From the NCBI GenBank assembly GCA_003415625.1, contig PYIU01000006.1, forward strand, positions 2,480,001 through 2,544,000: 64,000 bases of DNA. Direction: 5' to 3'. Below are positions 32,317 to 43,502 of this stretch, piece by piece; the first letter of the stretch is position 1; every line of letters starts with the position of its first letter. A program made the translations under genes and the position numbers. Source of the DNA: Aquanectria penicillioides (lineage: Eukaryota > Ascomycota > Sordariomycetes > Hypocreales > Nectriaceae). A model generated the notes under the pieces. The model was given only the letters and a program-made list of their open reading frames with translations, was not told the DNA's origin and made no database searches.

Positions 32317-33303
32317 ATGTCTGAAAGAAAGGTTTTGCAGGTATGTCACGAGTCCACGGCCATGTTCAGGCAAAGATATTAACAAACGTATAGAAATACT
32401 ATCCCGCCGACTTTGATCCTAGCCAGATCTCCCGTCGTCGAGGACCCAAGCAGTCGGGCCCCAAAGGTAAGGTGACCCCCTGATACCTGAGGCTATCTTC
32501 CAGTCGCTAACAAACAGATAGTCCAAGCTGTTCGACTCATGGCGCCGTTCAGCATGAAGTGTACTACCTGTGGAGAGTTCATCTACAAGGGACGAAAATT
32601 TAACTCAAGGAAGGAGACCCCAGTGGATGAGAAGTACCTGGGCATCCAGATATTCTTCTTCAGCATCAAGTGCACTCGTTGCAGTGCCGAGATCATTTTT
32701 CGGACAGACCCCAAGAATAATGACTATGCCATGGTTAAGGGTGCTGTACGAAACATGGAGCCCTGGCGCAACCGCGCCGCTGAAGATGAAACGGTGGACC
32801 AGCGCCTGGATCGATTAGAACGTGAAGAGGCCGAGGCTGCTGGAGAGGAGGAGAAGAATGCGATGGCCGACCTGGAGGCGAAGAACGCTGATGCACGACG
32901 AGAAATGGCGGCGGCAGATGCCTTGGATGAGATTCGACAACGAAATGCTAGGATTAACCGCTCCGAAAAGGACGGTGTCCACTTTGCCGACAGCGTCGTG
33001 CGGAGCGAGGATGAGGAACGAGAGCGGCAAGAGAGAGAAGACAACGACGCAGCGAAGCGAGCATTTGCAGCTGTGAGAAGTCAGCTGGACATCGTCATCG
33101 AAGACGATGCAGAGGACCAGATGTTGACTGATGTACAGCCGGATAACACGCCAAGTACATCAGCAGCAGCAGCAGCAGCAGCAGTGATTTCTGTCCCAGC
33201 TACTGAGGCTGAGAAACCAGCACCTTCATTCAAGCGAGTATTGAAAAAGAAAAAAGATCATTCAGCGTTGTTGGGTATCAAGAAGAAGCCCTCACTGATA
33301 TGA
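32317..33303 (+). CDS. YJU2: pre-mRNA splicing factor YJU2 (CWC16 family)
   Basis: Step-one splicing factor that promotes branching in the activated spliceosome. Exons 32317-32340, 32394-32466 and 32522-33303 give 292 residues. The conserved start [20 protein letters not shown] is spread over the first two exons, followed by [20 protein letters not shown]. The zinc site is seen as [12 protein letters not shown] and KCTRCSAEI, then [19 protein letters not shown]. The C-terminal half is a long charged coiled coil, followed by an eight-residue alanine run from a GCA triplet repeat at about 33160-33184, and it ends with Lys-rich [14 protein letters not shown]. All core family motifs are present. 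Confidence 0.96.
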
Positions 33304-34123
33304 TGTGCTGGGGATGACAGGCATTGGGTCATAAAGGTCGCAAAGGGGGACGGACGACCTGATTAATCTTGCATGAGAAGGGCTTCGGGGTGACATTACC
33401 GTGGGTTCGGAGTTTGGCACATGGAATATCCAGGGCGGGCACTTGTATTTTTTTCCCCAATAGGGACATAATTGAAAGCTTCAGTAGCAACAAGGCAATA
33501 CCGGTTAGTGTAATGATGATAGATTCTTTGAATTTCGTCGTCAGGTTCATTCAGACATGTCATTTGCCTAAATTGGCTACAGTGCTAAATCGCCGTCGTT
33601 CCAACTTCGTGTATCACTTATGCATAGGCATTTCACAATTCGCTACAGGCTATCCTTGTTGCCTTTCCTCCAATGTCATGTGTTTCTCGTTGCCCAAGTT
33701 GCCGAATAAAGCACCAAGATCCCTGAACGCCGTGTCGTAAATAGTTCTAAACATAGGTGGGCATCAAGGAGTGGGATCTGCCGACGCCTGGTGCAGCCAC
33801 TGCCTATTCTCCCACCCAATCGACTCCAAGGCCTAATCTCGCATTCGTTTTTCCACAATCAACTAGACGCCGTGTTTTCGCTTTAGTTTCCTTTTCGTTT
33901 GAGGTTCTTTAGAAGGAGGGGAAGGTGTGACGTCGGTTGTTGAATTGGCTGTCCTCAGCTGTCAGACCAGAGGGATATGCATTTCGCCACCGGTCAGGGT
34001 GGTTGCAAGTTCGTGTGCGGTGATGTCATGAGGGGAGGGATTTGATTCCCAATATGGGAATTTGAGCCGAATATATTTTCAAGGGTTCTGATGAGCTGGA
34101 AAGATCGATATTTGCGATATGAA
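33304..34123. other. intergenic region
   Basis: About 820 bases downstream of YJU2 hold its 3' region and the 3' region of the small reverse-strand gene. No coding signal is seen. Confidence 0.55.
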
Positions 34124-34330
34124 TTAGGAGTTGTAGCCAGGAGGATTGGTGGTGGGACTGGTGCCATTGATGACGATGGTTCCGTGACGGCGAGAGCTAG
34201 GAGCAGCGCCGAACGCCTGCATCTGCCGCTTAGTGTGATCGTGTATAAACCTCGAGTAGCTAGGGAGGTCCTGCGGAGGAGGGGCAGGGATGGGGATGGC
34301 GATGGAGTAGGCGTCCTGACGAGCAGGCAT
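34124..34330 (-). CDS. small protein of 68 residues, function unknown
   Basis: A single short frame starts at an ATG in good context (AACACCATGCC). It shows the codon use of real genes in this window, with C-ending codons dominating. It reads MPARQDAYSIAIPIPAPPPQ followed by DLPSYSRFIHDHTKRQMQAF and then a loose Ser/Asn/Pro-rich tail. From memory, short sordariomycete proteins with a Pro-rich start and an IHDHTKRQM-like stretch exist, so I think it is a gene. No membrane segment or signal peptide is seen. It is the only supported gene between 33.3 and 40.5 kb. Confidence 0.5.
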   Translation of the reverse strand: MPARQDAYSIAIPIPAPPPQDLPSYSRFIHDHTKRQMQAFGAAPSSRRHGTIVINGTSPTTNPPGYNS

Positions 34331-37300
34331 GGTGTTGTTTGTATTTGAGTTGGTTAGGTATGGACTATATGGGCTTGCAAGTGTGGTGATGGTGATGGTG
34401 ATGATGGATATAGTGATGAGGCAGAAAGTTGAACAATCAGGTATAGGTAATGTTGTTGAAGTGGAAGGCTGACGTCTTAATGAAAATGCGAATGGGAAAA
34501 TGTCATTGCTTTCTTGACCGTCAACGGTATCAAGGGATATGATCCGGGAGTCTGTGTGATAGATGCTATTCAGGAGGGTAGCAAGAAGAGTATTAGGGAG
34601 GGGATCACAGCTTCTTATTATAACCTCACAAAGTGGCGGAGAGGAGGGGGGAGGCTGTTGTTGGGGGCGGACTCACAACACAGCGGGTGCTCAGCCTACC
34701 CCCTCCACTGTTCCACACTCCCCAAGGACTCCGTGGACCCATGGACGAGCAGCCTGCGGTACCTAGGATGGGAGATGGAGGTGGAGATGGAGGTGAAGGT
34801 GGAGGGGGAGCAGCTTGGCGTGGATGGGTCCATCCTGGGATGGAGTCTGCTTGGGGGGTGGATTGCCGTTCGCCAGCCGGACTTGGACTGGGGGGCGCTC
34901 ATCATAATCACCACCAACCAATGTTATGATCATGGATGGACCCTTCTTTTGCAGCCATACTATTGCAGAACGTCACCCCAAAACAACCCAAAAAAACCCG
35001 CTCGCCCTCACACACCTCTTCCATCGTTGGCCCCTCTTGCGTGTCGGGGTGGAGGAGATCGCGTAGTGCTGGCCCAATCCTGGCCCACCTCCAGCCGTGA
35101 TCGACAGTGATTATCGCTCTCTTAGTGCATGCGGATGGTGTAATTTACAGCCATTGAAGGTTCCAGGCTTTAATTTACAGTACATACAATTGCGTTCAGC
35201 AACGTACTACTGTGCTCTTGCGCCTGTCCTCTGGGCGCGCCACCATGACGGAGACCTGCGCCTACCCTCGTCTTTCAGGGTCCTCCTCTGCCCATCCATC
35301 CATCCATCCCAGTTCAGCCTTTGGGAGTGTTTGCCACGACTCCGTCCATTACACATTACAAGTGCACTGACGGTACCACTACCCAGGACGCCACGAGATG
35401 CTCTCTGGTGGAGAATTGAAGCCAAAAAAGCTTGAGAGGACCTGTTCTCAAAGGACGCCTTTGACTGGAGCAGAAAGACCCTGTTGATCCGGGTCTGGCA
35501 TTGAAGTCATATCCCACCTTATCACACCAAGCCCTCCTTCACCTCACCTCACCACACCACGCCACACCACGCCGCGACATCAGCTCTTCCCGTGGTACCT
35601 GTGTATGGAGGGTAAGACGGAGCAAGAAAGAGGAGGACCCCGAAAACCTGAGAGGGAAAGGAAGCGAGAACTGCAATGTAATGCATGGCATGGCGTAGCA
35701 TGCCGGACCGGTCGGCAATCATCGACCCATCCCACGGACAACACACCGTCGTGTCTGCAATGAGAGGCCGAGGCCCTAGAGAAACTTGCGGAGTCCGCAG
35801 GTCCATCCCGTTTTTACCCATCGAGGATGCATTGGAATTGAGGGCCCACGGTACAAACTAGACCCCAGCTTCCAACCTGGGGGGGATCAAACGGAGACCA
35901 AGGGACCACCGCCGGGCCCATTCATTCCCCTTCTGGATCGTCCTGCTAGCTAGTCTGCTGACCGAACGAGCTACTGCTGCAGACCTGAGTGTGTGCATTC
36001 TTTTCCAGCCTCAAGACCTATACGGATAGCCATTGCGGATCACGCGGCTGGCTCGTGAGCGAGACGGGTCCGTGGTATGAAGCATTCGGACGGCGTGGAC
36101 GGGCAGAAGTGCGGGCACCTGTGTAAACCATAGGTCACAGGCCTAGCTTCAATGCCGAGGTGATGATCCCGAGACATTGCGACCGAGATTGATGGAAAGA
36201 AAACAGGATCGTCGCTGCACCTGCTGAGCTCGGGCACAAGGTTCCGGGATTGGCGTACCATAGGATCCTGTTGACCTGACTTTCGTTGGCCAGGATGGTG
36301 AGAGACGAGTTTGAGTGGAGGACGAGGTGAGGAAAAGCAGGATTGAGGGTGGCATTCCAAGCTGGGCTATGACCGGCGGTGGTCGCGCAAGCGCAAGACT
36401 TGGGTCCCCTCACCAGCGGGAGAGCGGGTCCCGCTCGACATTACCTCCCAAGATCGATAGACGATGAGGCTGTTGCAGGAATCGGCAAGCGATAGTGGAG
36501 AAGTCGGCGAGGCACCGGGAGTGATTGGGTTGTTTGCAGCGCGGCCGGTGATTCAACTGCTTTTGTCGGGGTCCAAGTCCAAGAGCGGGAGTGAAGTGAG
36601 TTGATGTTCGGGTAAAGTTCAAAGAGGGGCCGGAGCTGGAGGAGGGTTGACGTGACGGGCTGCCGGCTGGGGTCTGGACTGGGTCTGCAGGCTGCTCAAG
36701 GGATGGGATGGAACTGTTCTGGGATTCCATGCTACTGCTGACCACTGTCAGCCGCCGCCGCCCTTGAAGCATCCCGTGACGCCGATTCGCCCAGTCTTCA
36801 CAGCCTTGGACCCTTTGAGGCCTTGCCCAGCGTTTGCAGCGCAGCCCTATCACATATAATTCTGTTTTGGTGCTTTGTTTTGCTATGTAAACCCGTCGAA
36901 CTCATGCTTTCGGGCGCCCAAGTGCAAAAACTCTCTCCAACGCATCAAAATACTGACACCAACAAGACAAGCTGCTTGATTCTGACGTTGGTTTGAAGTC
37001 GACCAGCGGCATTGGCTCGACAACCACCAAGGGCGCCTCCGCCGCCACCGCTGCACTGTCCTAGGCATCTCTATTTGAGATTCATGGTTCCCATTTGATT
37101 CACAGAAACGGGCAAGACAAGCCCAATTACGTCGAATGCTCCATGGCGAGCAGAGGCCATCAACACGAAGCGCGCCGAGTGACGCTTGAAACTGAGCGTG
37201 GTAATGGGATGGTGGTGGATGATGGTGGGCCAATGACGGCATAGCCCACTAGTGCACCGCTGGTACCGCGGGGAGGCGCCCTAGTGAGGTCACTGCAGCA

Positions 37301-40300
37301 CGCCACATAAACCGCCACACCCGCTGATGTCACTCCTCTCTCAAGTCTCAACACGCACACGGCACGGGCCATGCTGAAGCTGGCTTTCATGCAAGTTGTT
37401 GGACGCGCAAAAGCATCATCGTTCTTTGGCTATCCTTGTTCTGCCGTGCTGCTCGCCGCAAAATTGGCCGTCAGAGCTGATAGGAAGGGACAAGCGTTGA
37501 CTGTTTGACAATTTCCCAAACCCGCTACATACCCTTTCGAGGCCTTGGCGGGCCATTTCGTCGTGTAGATGACGTTCTTGCCCTGGATGGAGGCTAGGGG
37601 ACCGTTTACATCCCCAAGCTGGCTGATTCTCTCCAGACGGTATTGACCAGCATGAAACCAAAGAGCATCAACCGCCGACCAGCGCCATCATACATTCTCC
37701 GGACGATCACAAACACGAGCCTCGGGAGCTCTCTGGCGCCAGCATGATTTGGCTTCCGACGCTGGTGTCGACCATACATGTCCGCTTGATCCTCATGGCT
37801 GGTGGATACGTGCCTCAATCTTGGCCCTCCTTTTTGCCTCATTTTGCCTCCCATCCCCTTTTGCGATGGTTCTAATGGCGCCACACGTGATCGTCCCGGG
37901 GTGAGTGACATCGGGTGTCGTTTGAAAATCATTGTCGATACCGTCATCCGTGGCCGCCATTTACTTGGTACCGTCTCGCTGTAGACGGTGACATGTATGG
38001 ATTGACGCAGATTCCACACCCTCCATCTGGAATCCCGGTCGAGCTTGATGTTTCTTTTGACGTCGTCGTCGAAAGTGATGGAATTCCCCATGATCTAAGA
38101 TGACCTGTGCCCACCTCCCTCTTGATGGGTACGCAGCGTCATGGCGAGCATGGTTCCGTCATCGCCCAATCCTACCCATGCTCCTCTCCCTGGGCGTATA
38201 TGGATTTTTTCACCATACCCCCTTGAAGTCACCATGCGACTCATACCGTGCTTCGCAGGAGATAAGACATGCTGCTTGATGGTGGGTTGCGTTGCAGTAG
38301 GAGTTTGCATCATCTTGCCGCTTGGGCACTTGGGCGCACTGGAGATGACGTTGAACTGCACCACGGCCATATGGGGATTGTGGGTGAGGAGGGGAGCACA
38401 AATTGAGCTTTTCTCCGGCCCAAAATTCACCATGACGACAGAGGCGCCCGAGTTGCGACAGGATCACGATCGGTTCGCAGACGAAGGGATTCGCTTCGGT
38501 TCGGAAAGTTCTTGGTCTTGCGGCTGCAAGCACGTCTTGCCCTTGACTCGAGATGGATGGCTCGAGTCATTAGTCATGTCCTGATGTCGTACAAGCCCGT
38601 GTTGATATCACAACCTGGTCATCATCATGGAGATAGAATCGGCGATCTACCATAGAACGAAGCATCGGCGATTGCTAGCGTATTCTCTGACTGCCATAGT
38701 TTTGTATGGTGCGCCATCGAGATTGCAGTGCCGTGTCATAGAGTATTGGTACCGTGAGCGTAAAGTCTCTGACAGTGCATCGCGATCTTGATGCTTGAGC
38801 AGGGTAGCAAAATCTGGCTAATCAAACTAATCCGTTATTTGGAGAGCTTGAGGTAGGTACGCTATTGAGATAATAGCCCACGAAGGGGCTGTTGTTGCTG
38901 GGGCGAAGTTTTCACGGGACTGGCGGTCATTGTTCGAACCCAGTAACAGCTGACATATTGATGTCGTGTTACAAATGGCCTCTCCTCTGCTTACAATTTT
39001 TCTCATATAACTAATCACGAATCATTCCGCGGAACTTGTTAGCCTGGTTTGAGTGTCAGCTCGCGTGTGCACGTAGTGGCATCGTTCAACTGCCGAGGCC
39101 TTAGTGTCCGACATGCCGTATTGGGACAGATGCACTGGCAGGCGGGTTGCTGATTGGCTTAGGCGGGTAGACCAAGAGCTCGAAACACACCTCAGCGCGC
39201 GCGCGTAGGCGTGCAGCACATGTCAAGTCAATTTTAAAATATCTATCAGATTGTGCACCAGGATAGGTGAAGCAAGATGTGGCATGGCTGCGAAAGATTC
39301 ATAAGCGGAACCTCGGGATCAAAACCAATCAACCGTGGGAAATTGGCATTGGGAAAGTCGAAAGTGAAAATTGTACGAGGCGTCGGCGACTTTTGGTAGG
39401 GGTTCGGGCCAACTTTGAGCCATCTGAAGGGAGGTGGTAGGGAGGCGACATGGAACGGGACGTTACAACATCAATTAATGTTGTATTTTCACTGCTAGAT
39501 TAGTCATTCTTCTTGGAATTCATGAATAATGAAATTATCTAAACTTTTTTTCTCCTTCTTCCTTTTTTTTATTTTTTTTATTTATAATTCTTTCGTTTTG
39601 CCATCGATTTCAATGTCGAGCTTGGCACAGTCGAAAAGTGCGCTGGCGCGCGCAAGCCACACTTGTCGCGGCGGTAAGTGGGGCTATCAAGGCCGCTAAA
39701 AGGCCACTGAGCAGCCGCTGGAAAGGAATGGGAGGCACTACGTGACTACAGGAGGGAGGGCCCAAATGCAGAAAGCCAGCGTCAAGGAAGACGATTGGTC
39801 CCGCCAGCACGGCTTGACGGCGCTGCCCCACACCGCTCGGTACGCCCCGTGTCGGGCCCAAGTCACCGCGCGCGGCAATCTCTCAGTGGTCGTTGAATTT
39901 GCTGCTTCTCGGTCACTCAAGCTCTGGAGAGCACCCGAGGCCCCGCGTTTTGCATGGTTTTGTTATCTGATATGCCGTGTCTCAATGCTTTGCCGGGGGC
40001 CTGGGTGGCCCCTTGTTTGGCTGTCCTCCTAGCGGTGCGCAAAGACCCACTGCGCAAAGTCTCCGTCTTTGGCCCGACGCACGCCGCCTGGAATGGTTCG
40101 CGCGCGTGTTTTGGCTGTGCAATTTCTCATCGTGTAGGTTGGACCATGCTTGTCCCCTTAATGGAAACCTTAAGTGGGAAAGCGATTGGGCGCTTTTAAA
40201 TCATGGTTGACAAATTGACTTTTCCCTCCCGGGTTTGTGGCTCGGGGTACGGCCCATAGCCTATCCCCGTACTTCTTTCTCGGACATAGCTGCCGTACAT

Positions 40301-40562
40301 ATAACCGAGCTTTACCTCGACCTAGATCTGTCTGAATTCCCACTACTATAATACTCACCATAGGCACAAGGGAAATCGCCATTCCAACGATTCTCATAGA
40401 AATTTGACCGAGTCCCTCGAATTCGAGAACCATTAACCCTCGACCACTGATACCTCTCGTGTCGCAAAACAACCTTCCAAGGCCCCCCCCACTGAGCCCA
40501 AGCTCATTCGATCTCCAAAAACACTCCACCACCTTCGAGTAGAACATCCTACCGATATCAAG
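34331..40562. other. gene-poor region of about 6.2 kb
   Basis: I find no supported coding sequence. The region contains GGTGAT repeats near 34382-34406, a CATC repeat near 35296-35312, CACCACGC repeats near 35555-35576, and an AT-rich tract near 39470-39600 with T runs. The last 250 bases are CT/CA-rich and should be the promoter and leader of the AMID-like gene. Confidence 0.5.
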
Positions 40563-41737
40563 ATGGGTGCTTCCGACGTCAAGACCATAGTTGTACTCGG
40601 CGCTGGCCCCGCTGCCGTCCCTGTTGTCCGCCAGACCATGGTCAACCTTGTCCTCAAGCGCGACGACCTCAAGATTGTCCTGGTCGCTCCCAACTCCGAT
40701 TTCCACTGGCCTATTGCCATGCCCCGTGCGGTCGTCCCTGGTCAATTTGCTGATGAGAAGGTCTCCATTCCTCTGGCACCCTCTTTCTCCCAATACCCTC
40801 CCAGCAAGTTCGAGTTCGTCCTGGGCAAGGCTGCCTCCCTGGACCCTGCCTCCAACACTGTTGGTGTGGAGCTCAACGTTGGGGTTCCCGCGAGGTCAAC
40901 TACCACACTCTGATCATCGCCACTGGTGCCCGTGCCAAGGACGACATGCCATGGAAGCCCCTTGGTACCACTGAGCAGACCAAGGCCAGGCTTCACTCTC
41001 TGCAGGAGCAGATTAAGAAGGCCAAGACTATTGTCGTTGCTGGAGGCGGTCTCACTGGTGCTGAGACAGCTGGTGAGCTCGGCTTCGAGTACTCGCAGCA
41101 CGGAAAGAAGGAGGTCATTCTCGTCCATACCGAGGACCTGCCCCTTTATGACCCCGTCATGACCAGTGTCCGTCAGGCAGCCAAGAAGGAGCTTGAGAAG
41201 CTCAAGGTGAAGCTCATCCCTAACACTACAATCACTGGAACTACCACACAGGGCGACGAGACCGTTATCGAGCTCCTTTCTTCTGATGGCAAGACCAGCA
41301 CCATCACCGCTCAGGCTTACCTCCCAACTACTGGCATCATCCCCAACACCGAGTTCGTGCCCAAGGAGATGCTGGACTCCAGGGCCTACATCAAGCAGAC
41401 CACCTCCTTGAAGGCTGAGGGCTACAACAACATCTTTGTCATTGGCGATGCCGGCAGCCTGGAGCCTTCGAAAGTTTCCGCCGCTGACGCTCAGGTTCAG
41501 TGGATGGTCAAGAACTTCCCTCTCTACATCGACGGCGGGGCTGTGCCCGCGTACCAGGCTGCCGCCAAGCAGATGTTTGGCGTCACCCTGGGCCGCAGCC
41601 GTGCCACGGGCCAGATGGGCACCATGAAGATGTTCAGCTTTCTCATTTGGTGGTTCAAGGGCCGCTACCTGGGCACCGACTACTCGCATCTCTGGGCGGC
41701 TGGCAAGCGCACCATGACCACGACTTTCGAGAAGTAA
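40563..41737 (+). CDS. AMID/FSP1-type FAD oxidoreductase, frame broken by one base
   Basis: Two-dinucleotide-fold flavoprotein of the AIF2/AMID/FSP1 group, which oxidises NAD(P)H and reduces quinones. The first frame has the FAD motif VVLGAGPAAVPV and FHWPIAMPRAVVPGQF. The second frame has HTLIIATGARAKDDMPWKP, the NAD(P)-binding VVAGGGLTGAETAGEL, the second FAD contact IFVIGDAGSLEPSKVSAADA and the C-terminal WWFKGRYLGTDYSHLW. The two frames join at the G4 run 40881-40884: one more G gives LNVGGSREVNYHTLIIATG and 391 residues. There is no intron signal at the joint. I read it as an intact gene with a missing base in the sequence. Confidence 0.92.
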
Positions 41738-42391
41738 GAAGTTGAAAAGCTCAATGGGCAATGCGCACCATGATACCACTTGAAGAAGCGAGGAAGTTAG
41801 TATATGTAGGGGGGTAATTGTCTTTAGATTTTCGCTGGGATGGTTGGCGGACTTGGTTTGTTGAATCTGCCGATTCATAGCATGGATAGGATAGATATCT
41901 GATACCACAAATAGCGCGTCTTTTTTGGTTACTCTTTCACATTAAATAGAATGATAATTGATCAAAATCTTTTAACTTATATTATGTTCCTTCTTCTACC
42001 CCGCTAATCGCGTTAATGATGACTGATTATGTAAACCTCGAGGTGTCGCAAGAGCACCTGGTAATGAAGAACTGTGCCTGATAATGGAACGTCGTCTGTG
42101 TAGAGATGCTGGGGTAGAATTTCCTAACTAAACTAGGTATAAATACCCTTTTGGGCTTTTAGGTGATGCCTGGCCATGGTTGCTTATATGCATTAGCCAC
42201 GTGTTTCGTCCTTGTCATCAGCACCGAAGGCCCCTCTGCACGAGCATGCTTAATAGCGCCCTATCTTCTCCGCCACTTGCAAATCGACAAGGAATAAACG
42301 TTTGACACAAAGATGGTGCGATTTTCATTTCAATTTTGAACAATACTCCCTTTGTCTCCACATTTGGGTCTGCTCGAGAACATCATCAAAC
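41738..42391. other. intergenic region
   Basis: It holds the 3' region of the AMID-like gene, AT-rich sequence near 41935-42000 and the promoter of the short-chain dehydrogenase. No coding signal is seen. Confidence 0.55.
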
Positions 42392-43502
42392 ATGTCACTT
42401 TGGGGCTACTTCTGCAGCCAGTACCTGACGATCCCCGTCCCCACCGAAGAATGCTCTGGGAGGACTATCGTTATCACTGGAGGCAATGTTGGTCAGTTGC
42501 GCCTTTCTCTCGCATACTTGAATAGGCCCTGTACGAAGTGGATCAACTAGGCTATGTATTTACTCTGTCATTATAGGTCTCGGTCGCGAAGCAGCGCGTC
42601 ACTTTGTGCGATTGGGAGCTACCAAAGTGATCCTCGGATGTCGGAATATCGAAAGCGCTGAGGCGGCAAAGAAAGATATTGAAGAGTCGACTCAACGGGC
42701 AGATGCTGTTGAGGTTTGGCATCTGGATCTCACTTCCATTGACAGCGTCCGTGAATTTGCAGCCCGGGTGGACAAACTAGATCGCGTTGACGTGCTGCTG
42801 GGGAATGCCAGTATTCTCACCTTCCAGAGGACGATGGTTGAAGGCCATGAGATTGCCTTACTTGTGAACGTGATTTCAACCTACCTTCTTGTACTTTTGG
42901 CACTGCCAAACTTGCGCCGCACAGCGAGCAAGTTCAACGTTACTCCACATCTTAGTATCGTTACGTCGGATGCAGCCTTCTTGGTTCGTATCCCACGATG
43001 TTCAGCACATTATAACGACCCTAACATTGTGAAAATTTAGGGAGAATTGCCAAAAGAGGGAGAAGGCAAAATTTTCGAGACCTTGGATACCAACACAGAC
43101 GTGAGGAGGAGGTATAACGAAACCAAACTCTTACAACTCATGGCCCTAAAGCGTCTAGGCGAGGCCGTCGACGCGTCAGGAAAAGGCCACATTATCGTAA
43201 ATGGGGTGAACCCTGGCCTCTGCCGAACCGAACTATGGCGAAACTGGGTGTTCCCGTTTAACCTTATTGTGATGGCTATTCATTGCATTCTGGCACGAAC
43301 GCCGGAGGTTGGTGCGCGGACCCTGGTGGCGGCGGCTGTGGCCGGAGAAGAGACACATGCGAACTGGATGACGGACTGCAAGGTGTATGTGTGGCCGAGC
43401 AGTATGAAGGGTGAGGATGGAGACAAGCTGACGACCAGAGTCTGGGAGGAGCTGTTGGAGGTTCTGGAGGGCATTGAACCTGGCGTCAAGGATCTCATCT
43501 AG
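42392..43502 (+). CDS. short-chain dehydrogenase/reductase (retinol-dehydrogenase-like)
   Basis: NAD(P)-dependent oxidoreductase of the classical SDR fold; the substrate is unknown. Three exons (42392-42491, 42577-42983, 43041-43502) give 322 residues. The cofactor motif is TGGNVGLGREAARHF across the first splice, the adenine-ring aspartate sits in VWHLDLTSIDS, the NNAG equivalent reads LLGNASIL, the catalytic serine is in SIVTSDAAFL at the second splice and the YxxxK pair is in RYNETKLLQL. HIIVNGVNPGLCRTEL follows as in the fungal retinol-dehydrogenase-like group. No signal peptide is clear. It stands alone, with no biosynthetic partners in view. Confidence 0.92.

Noticed and set aside
38925..38955. 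GTTCGAACCC, resembling a tRNA B box
   Set aside because: The flanking bases do not form a T stem on either strand and no A box or cloverleaf could be built.
40742..41908. 388-codon open frame on the reverse strand
   Set aside because: It is antisense to the AMID-like gene and arises from its C-ending codon bias; no family motif is present.
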